A program made the translations under genes and the position numbers. Below, piece by piece: positions 1-12,474 of a DNA stretch of 64,000 bases. Numbering within the stretch: the stretch's first letter is position 1; each line of letters starts with the position of its first letter. The notes beneath the pieces are model-generated. The model did not search any database. It was not told where the DNA came from and saw only the letters and a program-made list of their open reading frames with translations. The stretch lies in contig NC_039359.1 in NCBI RefSeq assembly GCF_003573695.1, forward strand, positions 138,967,939-139,031,938, read 5' to 3'. The stretch is from Papaver somniferum. Lineage: Eukaryota > Streptophyta > Magnoliopsida > Ranunculales > Papaveraceae.

Positions 1-75
1 GGACACTAACAAATAATTATTCAAATTTCCAAATATTCAAATATCAAACAGAATTATCCTAAATCTAATATTTGA

Positions 76-163
76 ATTGTAATTCCAACACCCTCACGTA
101 AATCTAATATTCAAAATTGAGAAGAAGCATATTTGAATTACGAGAGGGTGTTGGAATTACAAT
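76..163. repeat. Perfect 20-bp inverted repeat with 48-bp loop
   Basis: The left arm at 76-95 (ATTGTAATTCCAACACCCTC) is exactly complementary to the right arm at 144-163. The arms contain TGTTGGAATTAC, which could be the start of an LTR, so this may be two element ends facing each other. The rest of the first 370 bases shows no coding signal, only several TGCCGAC motifs between about 166 and 285. Confidence 0.6.
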
Positions 164-375
164 AATGCCGACTTTGGTTCAAGGCTATGCCGACTTATAA
201 CGTTGTCGTAATATCAAGAGCCAGTAGGCATTGATGGTGAAGATTAACTCTATGCCGACTGCACTATCAACTTTCGACATTGTCATCATCATTTCGACAA
301 TGTTGACTGTACCTGGTAAACCGGGGATACCTGATGTCGGTATGGATAAATGATGAAGACAACACCGATTCTTAA

Positions 376-759
376 GAACATCTCCAATAGAATGTGGAAG
401 ATTTATTTTTTAATGACACATAAGATTTTAGACCTTCATTTAAACAAATCCATCTCCCATAGTAGGTACTACAAAACAGGAGGGATGAAATATTAATTTT
501 GAAGGTTTTAAAGAAAGTCTTATTTAGACCTTCACAATGACTTCCATGTCATATTTTTGATTTTTTATAATTAATTAAAATATGATTAAACAGTTAAGAT
601 TTCATCACACAAGATTTTTTAAGGGTTAAACCTCTATATTATTGGAGATAGTTTATTAGTTATGGGGTCCTATTTTATTTCTATGTGTAAATCCTCCTTA
701 ATAAGGATCTTAATAAAAATTCCACGTAGGATTTTTAACACTCACTATTGGAGATGCTC
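376..759. mobile_element. Tourist-type MITE (PIF/Harbinger-like)
   Basis: The ends are inverted repeats, GAACATCTCCAATAG on the left and CTATTGGAGATGCTC on the right. The element is flanked on both sides by TAA (373-375 and 760-762), the 3-bp target duplication expected of the Tourist/PIF-Harbinger group. At 384 bp, with no coding capacity, it must be non-autonomous. The interior is very AT-rich. The 84-codon open frame inside it is not a gene. Confidence 0.8.
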
Positions 760-762
760 TAA

Positions 763-2256
763 GAGTTGGCATTGTATTCATCATTCACATATGCCAAGTG
801 GAACTATGTTTCTTCATTTTTTTTTGCGAATCAAAATCCAAAAAGTGACATTTATCCTGATTCAGAATATTTTGTTTCTTCACTTTATCGTCACTAAAAT
901 CTATAATTTCTCATAAATTTCCAAAAATCCTCCAAATGCGGTTTCAAAAACAACTTTAAAAAAAAATCTTATAAATAAAACTCTAAAATACTAAAATCTT
1001 TGCTCAGATCTAGTCCGCTGAGATTAGATCTGAACAAGCAATGAGGGAGGTTAGGATTGGTTCTTTATTTTTCTTGTGAGAAGAGAGGATTATCGTCTTC
1101 ATAACTAGGATTATGAATACCATAAATCAGTAAACTTCACATTTTCTTATTAGTTTTTTCTTTTTTGATGTATGCATTTTGTTGATAGGAGATTAGGTTA
1201 CAATTTGTTGCTGAGCTCATTTACTGTATTTTCCACTAGTTTTTTTTGGATGGGCAAAGAATTATTGTTCTTTTGTTGCACTTCTTGGCTCATAACTTTT
1301 TTTTTTCTCTTACAAACATAATCCGATAGATATTGAGTTCCATCCATCAATCAAGAAAATAAAATGTACTTCATTTTAGTCCACGTCTAAACGGGTCTTC
1401 AATTTCTAATAAGTCTTGAGATAGCTGGCATACAATGCCATAATCCGGCCAATTCAATAAACAAGTCAGATGCTCCTTGAGTAATTCCTAATACAAAATT
1501 TCAAATGTGTTCATTTGGGGAATATTGCCAAATACTAATTAAAGTTCAAAAGTTCCCACTTAAATGAGCCTGTGGTTTTTGTACATAATTGAACTGGCCT
1601 AGGTCTTCACACTTTACATAGGCCATAACGAGCATAGATATAGACAGTCTTAAGCAGATATACTGCTGCTTCCGTCACTCTCTCGTACGGACTTCTCAGG
1701 ACTTTTTAACTCCGGTTGAAGGAAAATTATAGTGCCCTATCGTATACTTTGGGTTAACAGTTATGATTTGCAAACGCATCAATGCTAAAATTGACCTGTT
1801 TTGGCCATTAATGCAAAACCGGCCCGCCGTATACCAATTTATGGCTTGTTTAACTACCTTGCATGTTCAGGGATTTGGTGTCATTGATGTGCATGTCCAT
1901 TTGCTAGCGATACACCAAAGTCCCTGCTAATTGCCCTTGATCCTTTGTGACATTTTTGCTTTCTCTAGTGTCTGGATTAATTTGAATTTGAGGATGCTGA
2001 CAACCGGATAACTAGGTGTCTTTAGGTAAAGCCGGTATCATTTCTCTTTCAAGTTTAAAAAGAAAAAATTTCCTAAATCTAAAGCTCCTAACATCTCCGC
2101 AGATAAACTCATGGAGTTTCATTTTTTATGGGCTTAATTAGAATATCCACCACCACTAAAAACTAATCGTGAAGAAATGCCGAGTGATCTCGCAAAAAAC
2201 CACGGTGTTATGGAAGATGTTCACGAGTCTGCTATTTGATAATATGCAGTGGTCCT
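763..2256. other. Intergenic, no gene recognised
   Basis: AT-rich sequence with homopolymer T runs. No open frame resembles a known protein, and I recognise no RNA gene or transposon end. Confidence 0.5.
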
Positions 2257-2269
2257 CATTGTGGGTCTG

Positions 2270-2500
2270 TGCCCCGGTTAAGATGTGGTCGAGCCACATA
2301 CTCAAAGTATGTGGTCCTTTTCTTTTTTCGACACGTATATAAACTAAAAACCTACCCCTTCCCAATCCCACAAAAAATTCACTTTTTAAGAAAATGTAGG
2401 AAGTTCAAAAAGAAAAAAATAGTTAAATATTTGTGTAATAGAATTATTTTGGACTTTATTTTCTACTTTGAGTATGTGGCATGTAGCCGCACCGGTGGGT
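2270..2500. mobile_element. Probable MITE with inverted ends
   Basis: GCCACATACTCAAAGTA at 2293-2309 is repeated exactly in inverted orientation at 2464-2480. The flanking 20-25 bases (CCCCGGTT on the left, ACCGGTGGG on the right) are also imperfectly inverted. Two small open frames across it are by-products. I could not identify a clean target-site duplication, so neither the family nor the exact ends are settled. Confidence 0.5.
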
Positions 2501-3921
2501 CTGCAGGTTGCTCTTTGATTTTTAGATTCTACAAGTTATGTCTTCTACTGTTGTCACTCTTTGTATTCTTAGAAATTTCATTGCTTTAGCTTTATTTTTG
2601 TTTTTGTGGGTTTTTGCTTTTTGTCGGCGGTATCAGCCCGCATATAAATGCCCGTACACAATTTGTGTGCATTTTAATCTATTCTTTTGAACAATCAAAA
2701 AAAAAAAAGTAACCTATGGCATTATGTGTTAATTGTACGTATGACCTTAATTATGGGCAACACAGTTGAAACTTAAAACTCAAACTTCCTCGGAGCAGTA
2801 AAATAGTAGTAAGATTGGACTATCTATATTAGTCTCGATGATCAGACAAAATCTGTGAGGTTACAGTTAAGAGTGCTAAGACAGCTTGCATATTTCCTGC
2901 GATTCAAAAGAATATTTATTAGGTCGACATAGATGTATTCCTGTACAAAAGTCGTTACCTGTATATATGTTGTACCTCTCACTCAGATTCTCTTCGATCT
3001 TCATCTTTATTCTTTACGCTGTATAGAATTCATTGGTCTTGTTTATGTACGGGATGACCACAAAGAAGAAAATAGTATGGGGTTCATTATATTTTATACT
3101 ATTACTGTTCGGAAATTAAGATATGAATAAATTTAGAAACCTTACACCGTCTTAAATCTTCTTTACCGGACAACAAGAACAAGTGTGTAAATGCTGGTAC
3201 GATGAGTACGGGGTACGTGACGTACGTCCTAGCATATGTCGATAGACTCGTTACTGCCAATTGTCGTGACAGGTTACATGAAGAATTATCGTCTACTAGT
3301 TAATTTGTGAAGTCATTGGCAGCTGATGTTTATGACCGAAGTTCGAAATTCTCTAGTGTTTCTAAGTAGACGCCAATTAAATTGGATGCCCATTCTTCTC
3401 GATAGATGTCTAATTTAATGTGGGATAACAGAATATGATTCATCTCATGCAATGAGCATAACTTGGCGAAAAACCCATAAGAGTGTCACGTTTGGGGTCC
3501 TAGATATAATGATGTAGAGAGTATGGCATTAAAAGAAAAACAATGCATGTGAATATCCTTGCACGCACACATGATTACCCCAGCTAGCTAGTTTTAATGT
3601 GAGACATATAGTCCATATGGAAACCCATACATAATCGAGTTGTCTGAAATCAAACTTTCAAGTCTCTTCTCTCCAAGGGTTTTGGTACTTGGAATAAACG
3701 TGAGCTACTGACAATCCCAGCCGGGTACAAAATGCTCCCTACCTTCTATGCAATGAAAATCTTCCGATAAGCTTTTTAATTTCTACCAAAATTTTTTGCC
3801 TAATTTTTAAGCTTTTAAAAGAAAAATATGAATATTTTAAAGGGAAATTGAACACCCCACCTCCCACTCGTCTGGAGTAGGTTGAACTGGTGTACACACG
3901 CTTTGTTTTTTATAAAAATTA
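2501..3921. other. Intergenic, no gene recognised
   Basis: No supported gene. Short open frames here lack homology that I recognise and have no gene-like context. Confidence 0.5.
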
Positions 3922-3929
3922 GACTTATG

Positions 3930-4075
3930 CGAGGACGGACCCAGGAAGGCTAAATTTCCTTGTAAGGCCCGGGCTAGAAGCCTTGGTGGAGTAGAATTTT
4001 TTTTTTTTTGGCTTGTGGACTGGGAAGACTACCCGGGGTAAAGCCCCCTTTAGCCCAGCTGTAGGTCCGTCAGTG
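3930..4075. mobile_element. Short hAT-type MITE (146 bp)
   Basis: An exact 8-bp direct repeat, GACTTATG, lies at 3922-3929 and 4076-4083, the target-duplication length typical of hAT transposons. Just inside are imperfect inverted ends sharing GACGGACC, near CGAGGACGGACCC on the left and GGTCCGTCAGTG on the right. The interior has a poly-T run and no coding potential. Confidence 0.7.
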
Positions 4076-4083
4076 GACTTATG

Positions 4084-5590
4084 TAAAGTTTATATAGATA
4101 TTATCTTCCTAATAAATTTATAATTACTAGTTAAGACTAATTTATTTATGAGAAAACATCAACCATGAAGCGACGCTTCACACTTCTACATACGCATTGC
4201 TTCCTAAAAATGAAAAACCCTTCACGCTTTTAATACCTTGCCCTACACGGTGTGCCCTGGCACTTTTGTGTGCAAGACAGAAGAGTATATATGATTTACA
4301 AGAATGCTTTATGGGCGCTATAACCTGGTTACCATATTGGCACTCCTGACACGGCTTCCAAAGTAAATCCTTTGGTCATAATGTGGCTAATTATCCTCCG
4401 GTACGTACCCTCTACTTTAAAGAAAATAAAGAAAAAAGCTCGAATGCGACCACCTAGCTGCTGGGTGTCCCTTTAACATCTCCAAGGCGAAACAAAGACC
4501 ACCAAGCTGAGTGTGAGAGTGTCGCTTTTTCTCTTTTTATCGCATCAAAGACTATCACTTCTAAAGAAGTGATCATCTATTCATGCAAAGCGCATCTAGT
4601 CACGTCGCTTTGCATGCAGTCCTTGAAATTCCATTATGCATCAAAAACACATCGAGTGTTGCATTTGAGAGAAAGAGACCACACATACCCTCTCACAGGT
4701 CACAGCCCTTGCAACTGGATCTCTAAGAAACTGTGGTTCCCTTCTCTCTTTTTCCATCGAGAGAAGTGCATGTAAAACAGAAGTTGATGGCGATGGAGAA
4801 TTGTATTTGTATGTGCACACTCTCCTCTTCTTCTAGTACTGTTTTCTTTATCCCTGTAGTGTATGGTCACTTTATATATTCCTTATTGGAAAGTGACCTT
4901 TACTGTACGTACTTGCTTGATAATGCTGCTGCTGCATTGCTGCTTGCAGGAGCTTGATGATACCCTTACGGCACGAGCCCTTTTAATGTATAAAAGTGGA
5001 ATTTCTTTGACATTCTAAAACTATGGCTTTACAACCGTATGATTTTTACTTTCACAAATCTCTAGGTTTCTATTCTTGTGTGTGTAGTAGTAAAGAACAT
5101 TGATCTTGGAATGTGCATAGAACAACCAACAGTCAAAAGCATAGCTAGAATGCTAGATCCCTATACACGACTGTTGTGTCTGGAATGCAATCTTGAGATC
5201 TGCGTTTTCAAAGAAACCAAGAGGAGTGTGTCTTACATGATTATTTGCATTTGAAGCAAGGAGTAAACTACACTGTCTAGCTCAAGACTCACGTAACTGA
5301 TACGCATCCTTTGAGAGAAAAATATTGCTGGGGAGTATAAAATTTGAGACTGGATCTCCCTTGCCTTCAAGGTTATTAGACTTCTAGTTTACATGTTTGG
5401 ATATGTATTTTCATTTTTTTGAGAAAGGGAAAAAAATTTGTTATATGAACTTCATCAGAGAAATGAAGTATCAAAGTTACAGAAAAGAGCTATAGCCATA
5501 TGCTATCAACTACAGTTTCCCGGTTACAAATTAAGGTGCTCAACGAATAACCCTAAGACAGCTTACTGACAAGAGACCAATTAAACATTG
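4084..5590. other. Intergenic, no gene recognised
   Basis: Contains overlapping 68- and 74-codon open frames near 4569-4957, but neither resembles a known protein. No transposon ends were recognised. Confidence 0.45.
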
Positions 5591-5592
5591 TA

Positions 5593-5857
5593 CTCCCTCC
5601 ATTCCCTTTATATGAGTGGATTATGTGAAATCTCTTAGAATAAAAAATAATTTTAATTTCATAAAAATCCATTGTTTTTCCTGTTTTAACCTTTATCATG
5701 TTCCAAGTGTTGGAGATATAAATTTGATTGTGATAATATCATATGCTATTTAATTAAGGATACAAGTGGAAAAAACCTTTTTGGAATTAGATTTCCACCC
5801 ATTGAGCAGGACAATAAAATTTTCAAAACTCCACCTATATATAAGGGACAGGGGGAG
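5593..5857. mobile_element. Stowaway-type MITE (Tc1/mariner-like)
   Basis: Starts CTCCCTCCATTCCC and ends GGGACAGGGGGAG, imperfect inverted ends with the CTCCCTCC signature of Stowaway elements. It is flanked by TA at 5591-5592 and 5858-5859, the expected 2-bp target duplication. It is 265 bp long and non-coding. Confidence 0.88.
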
Positions 5858-5859
5858 TA

Positions 5860-6682
5860 TGTTGCACATATCATATATTCATGATATGTATTTTTGTATT
5901 TGAGATTTACCGGAGACTCAAGACCCCCGCAAAGATTACCAAATTCTATAGAAAAAGTACTATTCCGGTAGATTCAATGGTGAGAATTAGTTTGTTTTAT
6001 ATGGATTCGCAACTCCACGCGAAATTCATGAACCCATCTGGCAGACTTGGAATGTCGGGGAATGTTGAATATAATAATAGATATCCTCGCATTTAACCAC
6101 TAATCAGAAGAAAGAAATGAGGTGACTTTATGCCACCATTCAATTTTAACACACCTGCTAAATTATATTTTAAGTTATTTCTGCTAAGAATTTTTTGGAG
6201 ACGTGATTTTAGAGTTGATTGTGAAAGTTATGTATCACGTGAGACTAGACTGGTTTCATAGCCGGATTAGATTAACCCCCAAAAAGTTTTCGGAGTTTCT
6301 CGGAAAGGTTAATCATTTTTGTTACACTACACCTGGACATAAGTTAACTCACTGTTTTAATTAATACTGCACGGTAACCTTTTTGGTCTAAAGTGCTGTT
6401 TTTAACACTAATTAACTTCTATTATACTTTACTTATGTTGGATCCAAAATTCAAACATGGTAACTCAACAAATTTTGGTTTCATCAAAACAATAGATTAA
6501 TAGATTATAAAACAGGAAACTTTTAGGTCCATAGGTTTTAGACTTGACCATCTTGGATTCTGGTCACTTTTTATAATTCTTTGGCATGATGGGCTGTGAT
6601 TTTCACAGTATTGTCTGATCAAACATTGGTGGAGTGGGTGACATGAATAATGTGTGTGACCTTATTATGGACCTCACCAAAT
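5860..6682. other. Intergenic, no gene recognised
   Basis: AT-rich, with a 71-codon open frame at 5881-6096 that resembles nothing I know. Nothing else is supported. Confidence 0.4.
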
Positions 6683-7058
6683 GGGAGCACATATGTTGTG
6701 TAATAATCAAATGAACCCTTTGGTGAAAACATATGTACATTGGTAATCATCAACTAAATCTTAACTTATAATTTCATTTTTACCAATTTTTGATTTGGTA
6801 AGTAATTCCTATTCTTCATAATGGATTTTGACATGTGTTAGTAGCTGTAGTAATTTTAGGGGAGCACAAATGTTGTGTAATAATCAAATGAACCATTTGC
6901 TAATGATTTTACCCATTTTGGTGAAAACATATGTACATTGGTAATCATCAACTAAATCTTAACTTATAATTTCATTTTTACCAATTTTGATTTGGTAAAT
7001 AATTCCTAATTCTTCATTATGGGTTTTGACATGGGTAAGTAGTTGTATTAATTTTAGA
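6683..7058 (+). repeat. Tandem duplication, about 175-199 bp unit
   Basis: The stretch starting GGGAGCACA(T/A)ATGTTGTG at 6683-6858 is repeated at 6860-7058 with a few substitutions. The second unit carries about 20 extra bases (6897-6917). It lies 440 bp or more beyond the 3' end of the pectinesterase gene. Confidence 0.85.
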
Positions 7059-7072
7059 TATGATTAACTACA

Positions 7073-7167
7073 TATGTTTTTGCAATGATTTTTTTTCCCT
7101 TTCTCTTTTTCTAATATGTCTATGTTTTTGCAATGATTTTTTTCCCTTTCTCTTTTTCTGATATGTC
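7073..7167 (+). repeat. Tandem duplication, 47-48 bp unit
   Basis: TATGTTTTTGCAATGATTTT begins two adjacent units, 7073-7120 and 7121-7167. They differ by one T in a homopolymer run and one substitution. It is a local slippage-type duplication directly after the larger duplicated block. Confidence 0.85.
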
Positions 7168-7500
7168 CGAAGAGTTTTATTCCCAAGCAAATTTGGCTTT
7201 GGTTAGTTGAAAAACATTTCCGAGAAAACACGGAGTTAAAATTCTCAAGAAGTGTAACATTCTCTTTTGATTGGTTAAGTAGTTATTATCATGTCTTTCC
7301 GCTATTTCAATAATGCCAACGGGGATACAGACTAGGAAATATGGATTTTGGTGGCCTTTTCGGTAAACAAGCACCTCAGCGTTAAAAATCCATCCCTCGT
7401 AACATTATTCACCTAAGCTATCATATAAACAGATAAAATCATGTTCTTGCTCTTGTAATTTTTTTTTTCATTATTTGTTTTCAATGTAATGTCTTTTATA

Positions 7501-10500
7501 TTACAATTTAACCCATTCAGAACCATCAATAAAGCTCAATGAAAGAAAAGGCTTGGCTTCTTCAGCAGTCAACTCCCTTGACCATGAAACCCTCCCAGCA
7601 TAGCTAGCTCCTGGTCCAGTGCATTTGTATTGCCCATAGAACACAGTCCTACACAAAATAATAACTGAGAATCAGAAAAGAATTACATGAAAAGTCAAAA
7701 GTTTGCACCAATTTTACCAAATTCTCATACTTACTTGAGGTGGGCTTATTATATTCTAAATTTCTAATTCCCATTGTTGGGCTAGAGGCTAGAGTAACCA
7801 CATCTTAACCCACTGACAGAAATATTCAGATTCCTCGGGTGACTGTTTGGTGGGAAATCCGAGCTCCCTAATCCATGAATTTCACAATCAACTTAAAGCT
7901 ACATTCGGGAAAGGATTCCATGAGGTTTCCATTTGGTAGCTAAGCGTAGAACAACTCATTTTGAAAAAAGTTTGGCTAAAGCCATACAGTTTTAAAAATG
8001 GGCCTGATTAAGTTACTAGATTTGCAGGATAATGTTGGGTAAACTATTAGTTTCCTTGAGACTAGATTAACCTAAAGACTTTGTTTTCCTGATGAAGATA
8101 TCTGAGATTGAAATTTCAATGATTTTGAACAAGCTTTGAAAACGCAATAAGGCCAGCAATCGGATGAATTTGTAACAGACTTGACCCTGAAAACAAAGCC
8201 ACGACTCGGCTCGTGGTGCAGGGTAATGCCTACAGGGAGTAAATTGTTTGAACTCCGGATCTAGTAAACGCGAGGTGATACCACGGCCACTACACTTCCA
8301 GGCCACTAGCAAACGTCTTAGTAAGCTTTCAAATCACTTGGAAGTAAAACGTAGTAGTGAGTAGAAGAGAAGAAATGGAAACAAAATAGAGAGCGACTTT
8401 CAAAATTTTCAACAACTTAAACCCAGGCCCAACTCTACAGGTGAGTTGGTTAGTTTTCCATTGTCCTACCCGGCCTCCGAGGAAAAACGGGAATTTTTTT
8501 TTTTCGTGGAATTCTTTTTGAAACGTGGCTTGATTTAGGTTGAAAATATCATGGATCACTCGACTCAATGCATCTTCGAATCGACGATGATTTTGCCTCG
8601 GAATTTTTTCAGGTCAACAAAGATTTGTTACAGTTTTGGGCTTTCACAAACAACTAAAACAAGGATGATTCAGCTCTACCTACCTTGGTGGTTGACACAT
8701 GTATTCTGCACTACAAGACAGAGTAATAGAATGAATATTAGATTCCTCTCTACCCACCATGAAACCTCCTTTTGGCATATACATAAAGTAATGGATGTTG
8801 CTATTCTAGTAAGCCAAGTTGGAACGATATAGGTCGGCACCATCCTATATGAATTTGCCAAAACTCAAAACGTGAGCTTAAGTTATCTTTTGTGGTCCTG
8901 TCAAGTTGGAAACCGCAGTAGACTTGCACCCACAATGATTTGGCCAAACCTCGGACTTTAAGCATAGTTTTTGCTTTTGGCCCTTGAATGGCCAAAACTT
9001 TATGCCCTTGTGCGTGGACCTAACACACTAACAGATGCCCTTCCTGTTGCCTTTGTTGGTACGATTCCCCTCGAAACAAGGGATACTTTTTTAACAACGT
9101 GCTATTGACGTGGTTTTATTCTTCTGCTCTGCAAAGTTGTTTGGTGTTACTGTCTGGAATCATCTATGGGGATTGCTTCTTCATGGTAATTTCTTTTCAA
9201 GAATCAGAAATATATTTGTAAAGTTATTCTTACATTAACCAAAAAGAAGATCTCAAAATGTTGCAAAGGACGACTAAGCAGGTAAGCAGGTTCATTTTAA
9301 GTCCTTCAAATTTGATGGATCTATGGAGAGTAGTCCATTGATTGATAGCCAGTTGGAAATGATGGATCCTATAGTCTGGAGATAATTCACGGGCCCTAAG
9401 TTCTTAACGTATATAAAACGACGGATCGATGAAGGAAATTGGAAGCAAGGACTTACATTTCTCTGTTAGGATCTCCCCAATTGTACCAGCCTTTGGGAAT
9501 GATAATGTTGTCCATATATGTGTAGGCGAAAATAACAGTGGAGAAGCTGCCCCAAGCTCTGCCTAGGTAAAGTGCTCCTGAACCCGTGACCTTACAGTTG
9601 ACAAATGAAAACCCTGTATCTTGAAGTAAGCTTTTCCTTCCTTGTGCTGTCAGTGCTCCATAGTTTTGTGCTATTGCATGCACATGACAACCCTGAGCAC
9701 AAATCAAAAACCACATTCATTTCATTAGTGCCAAATTGGACTGGACCATATGAGCATATGACCCAGACTAGAAAGCTTAGGTCCAAGCCATAGTGTGTGG
9801 AACAAAATGTGCAGTATAAAGTAGCAGGGGGAGCCAAGCGCACAACAATAAGCATCAAATTTGGAAGAACTCACTTGGCGGTTTGCCATCAGCACGCTGA
9901 TGTGACACTTTGATTTATGGCATGGTCATATTATGATTTGTTTAGCTAGTTGCAACAAAGGTCAGTAGAAACATGATGTACCCATTTTCGAACTAAGTTC
10001 AAAAATGATTAATGCTGACAAATTTCGAACTCAGATCACTGGTATCATCAGCTAGCAACAATACTACTCAACCAAAGAGGCATCTGCCCCGGTCAACACG
10101 ATGTGTAGGACAGTGGTGTGGTTGAGGTTCAAATACAGAGCAGTGTGGGTAATGGAATTGAAGATAAGATGGAGTGCCCTAGTATAGAGACACATCCTAA
10201 GGGCATTGATTTTAATGAATTATTGAGGGAGGTACAGTAAACTATAGTTATCTTGTGAATGTAGGGTTGGAATTGCACTAAATGCAAAAAAGAGTTCAAT
10301 TATTTTCTTACTCAAAATGGGAAGAATGGAAAAATATATACCACTCCACTGATTTTTGTACCAAAAAAAGAAAGAAAAGGAAAACAATAAATAATGGAAG
10401 AATTACCTCAAATAAAGAAAGAGCATTGCCAAAAATGAAATCCACAGAACCTTCAATGTAACAATCTTTGTAATAATGCCTTCCAAAATGATCATATAAT

Positions 10501-11940
10501 GTATCTTGAGCACCCAAAAATCTACAACCTAGAAAAGCTGCCGTATCTGCTGATATTCTAAATGCCACTGCCTGCACTCCCATCGCTCCTCTTGTTGGTA
10601 ATGGTGTTGTATTCTGCAACATGCACATTGCACCACATTAAAAGTGAACAGAAGATACCTAAGCAACACTGCAACAGTACAGTGTACAGAGAGTGTAGAC
10701 TTCGGCAACATAGAAATGACTAGAGAATTTGATTGATGTCTCCGTTTTAACTTTGATTGAGACTAAAATCAAGGCGTGCTCAAAATTGTTATTTGTCAAC
10801 CAAAAATTATCAACTATTGACTAGTTGGTTTTTATAGTGCAGAATCTTTAAAATCTCCTAGTCCGAGTGCTGACGAATTTCGAATTCAGATCGTTCGTAT
10901 TATCACTTAACAACTTCACAATTCTTGATCAAGTTCATGGACTGTGAAGTTGAGAAGTGCACTGGGCCACTGTGTTCTTGGCTTTTTCGGTGCCGGTCAT
11001 CCGTCTTATGCGCCCACATGTTTAATTAGACGGGTCTTCTGACTCGTTAACATGAGTCTATTTCTCAATTATTTGGGCTTGAAAGAATTGCTGTTTTAAG
11101 TGATGCAACGGAATTGGAATCACTGGACAACTACAGGTGATGAAATTAGCTAGACTGGAGATAAAAAATTTACCTTGAAAGTGATATTCTTGGCAATGAA
11201 ATAAGGTGAATTCACAGCAAAAGTTGCAGAACTATAAGTTCCAAGCGGTTGTCCTTTAGAACCAATTGTTTTAGCTGTATCACCCCATTGAACTATAGTT
11301 TTATCTGCTCCTGCTCCTTCTATTGTGATAAATGACTTAAATGGCGGTATGTTTACTTTCTCCCTGCAACAATCAAAATCCAGAGTTGAAGATCAAGACA
11401 AACAAAAATCCAGAACACAACTAGATTTCTTCATCTGTTTAAATCTTCTGATAATCAAACTGACACCCCAAACATGACAAAACTATGAATGTAGACAAAA
11501 ACAGAGTAGTTTTCTTTAACTAAAAACAGAGTAAATTTTTGATGAACTTACGTATAAGTTCCTGGTTTGATCTTGATGACAACTCGAACAAGATTAATGA
11601 AAGGAAGAGAATCAATAGCAGACTGAATTGTAGTAAAATCACCGGTATTAGGATTTTTACTAACAGTAAGAGTATAAGAAGGAAAAAGTTTGTTAATAGC
11701 TGCTTCAAATAATGAATGCCTTAGCCTCCCAACAAAATTCACCCATTTCATAAACTGTTGTGCTGAGAATTCCGTATGGCTCGTGTTAAACGTTGCGGAT
11801 GTTACCGGAGGCGATGCGGATCTTCGTGTTCGGATTCTCTTGGTATGATTATGTGAATGAGAATGTGATTGAGTTGAATTATGAAGAAGAAGAATGATGA
11901 GGAAGATTATACTAACAATGTGCTTATTAAAACTTGACAT
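7501..11940 (-). CDS. Pectinesterase (pectin methylesterase), five exons, no PRO domain
   Basis: Removes methyl esters from homogalacturonan in the cell wall (family CE8), giving pectate and methanol. Exons on the minus strand are 11940-11552, 11363-11174, 10613-10407, 9692-9457 and 7648-7501. All introns are GT-AG, and the joined exons give 1170 nt (389 aa plus TAA). Residues 1-24 or so form a hydrophobic signal peptide, followed by an HSHSHNH stretch and RIRTRR. The mature domain has [17 protein letters not shown] (Gln207), GAQDTLYD (Gln229, Asp230), GSVDFIFG (Asp251) and LGRAWG (Arg307, Trp309), covering the substrate and catalytic residues known for plant enzymes. There is no N-terminal inhibitor-like PRO region, so it belongs to the short type. 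By memory the N-terminal region is closest to the Arabidopsis PME53/PME68 group, which is uncertain. The start codon is the first in frame after a TATA box about 72 bp upstream. No breaks are seen. Confidence 0.95.
7649..9456 (-). other. Pectinesterase intron 4 (1.8 kb)
   Basis: Donor GTAAGT at 9456-9451 and acceptor TGTAG ending at 7649. It splits codon Met341 (AT|G). The open frames inside it on both strands have no recognisable product. Its size is much larger than the other introns (188, 560 and 714 bp), but I found no transposon ends inside it. Confidence 0.85.
9693..10406 (-). other. Pectinesterase intron 3
   Basis: Donor GTAATT next to 10407 and acceptor CTCAG ending at 9693, in phase 0. 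Non-coding, with no repeat recognised. Intron 2 (10614-11173, phase 0) and intron 1 (11364-11551, after the second base of codon 130) are likewise plain. Confidence 0.85.
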
Positions 11941-12011
11941 TGTTGAATGCAGAGTGAAAGAGACTAAGAATGTTAAGGAGAAATGGGTTTGGGGTTCATA
12001 TCATATGGCAT

Positions 12012-12020
12012 CTATTTATA
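12012..12020 (-). promoter_or_regulatory. TATA box of the pectinesterase gene
   Basis: Read on the minus strand this is TATAAATAG, lying 72 bases before the ATG at 11940. That would place transcription start near 11985 and give a 5' leader of about 45 nt. A G-box core CACGTG at 12402-12407, about 460 bp upstream, could be regulatory, but that is only suggestive. Confidence 0.65.
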
Positions 12021-12474
12021 TTGCACACAAGTAGGTGCTGCTGTTAATGGAGAGATGGGTCACGGGATATAATGGTGACATGAGAGAGGGAAGAGATCAC
12101 AGGCAGACAATTGAAACCACAAAGATGAATCTCTTTATTTCTTTTGTTTGTTTTTCTCTTGTTTTTGGTTCAACTCTTTTTTGGTTGGATTTGGGAAGTT
12201 AGTAATTTATTGCATCTGATTTTCATTTCTTCACTGTTGAGTTTTTTGTTGTTACTTGTTTGGTGCCCGTGAGGGTGTCTCTCTATGTTTGGGGTGTGTG
12301 GGGTATGAATATATTCGGATCAAGGGTGAAAAATAATGAATATGCAACATCTACTAGTACTGGCTTCATTTTGTTCATCCTCCATTGCAAACTGTACTTA
12401 TCACGTGGTCAGAACTTTGGTGTAAAATTTGAAAGAACAACTTTTATGGGTAACTCTTCACTTTGGGCATAGGA
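12021..12474. other. Upstream region of the pectinesterase gene
   Basis: Pyrimidine-rich stretches and one CACGTG core at 12402-12407. No coding sequence. It ends at the inverted-repeat element at 12475. Confidence 0.4.

Noticed and set aside
4569..4957. Two overlapping small open frames resembling a short gene
   Set aside because: No recognisable product and no supporting promoter or splice signals.
8067..8995. Several open frames between pectinesterase exons 4 and 5
   Set aside because: They lie in intron 4, lack similarity to known proteins, and are not needed for the enzyme.
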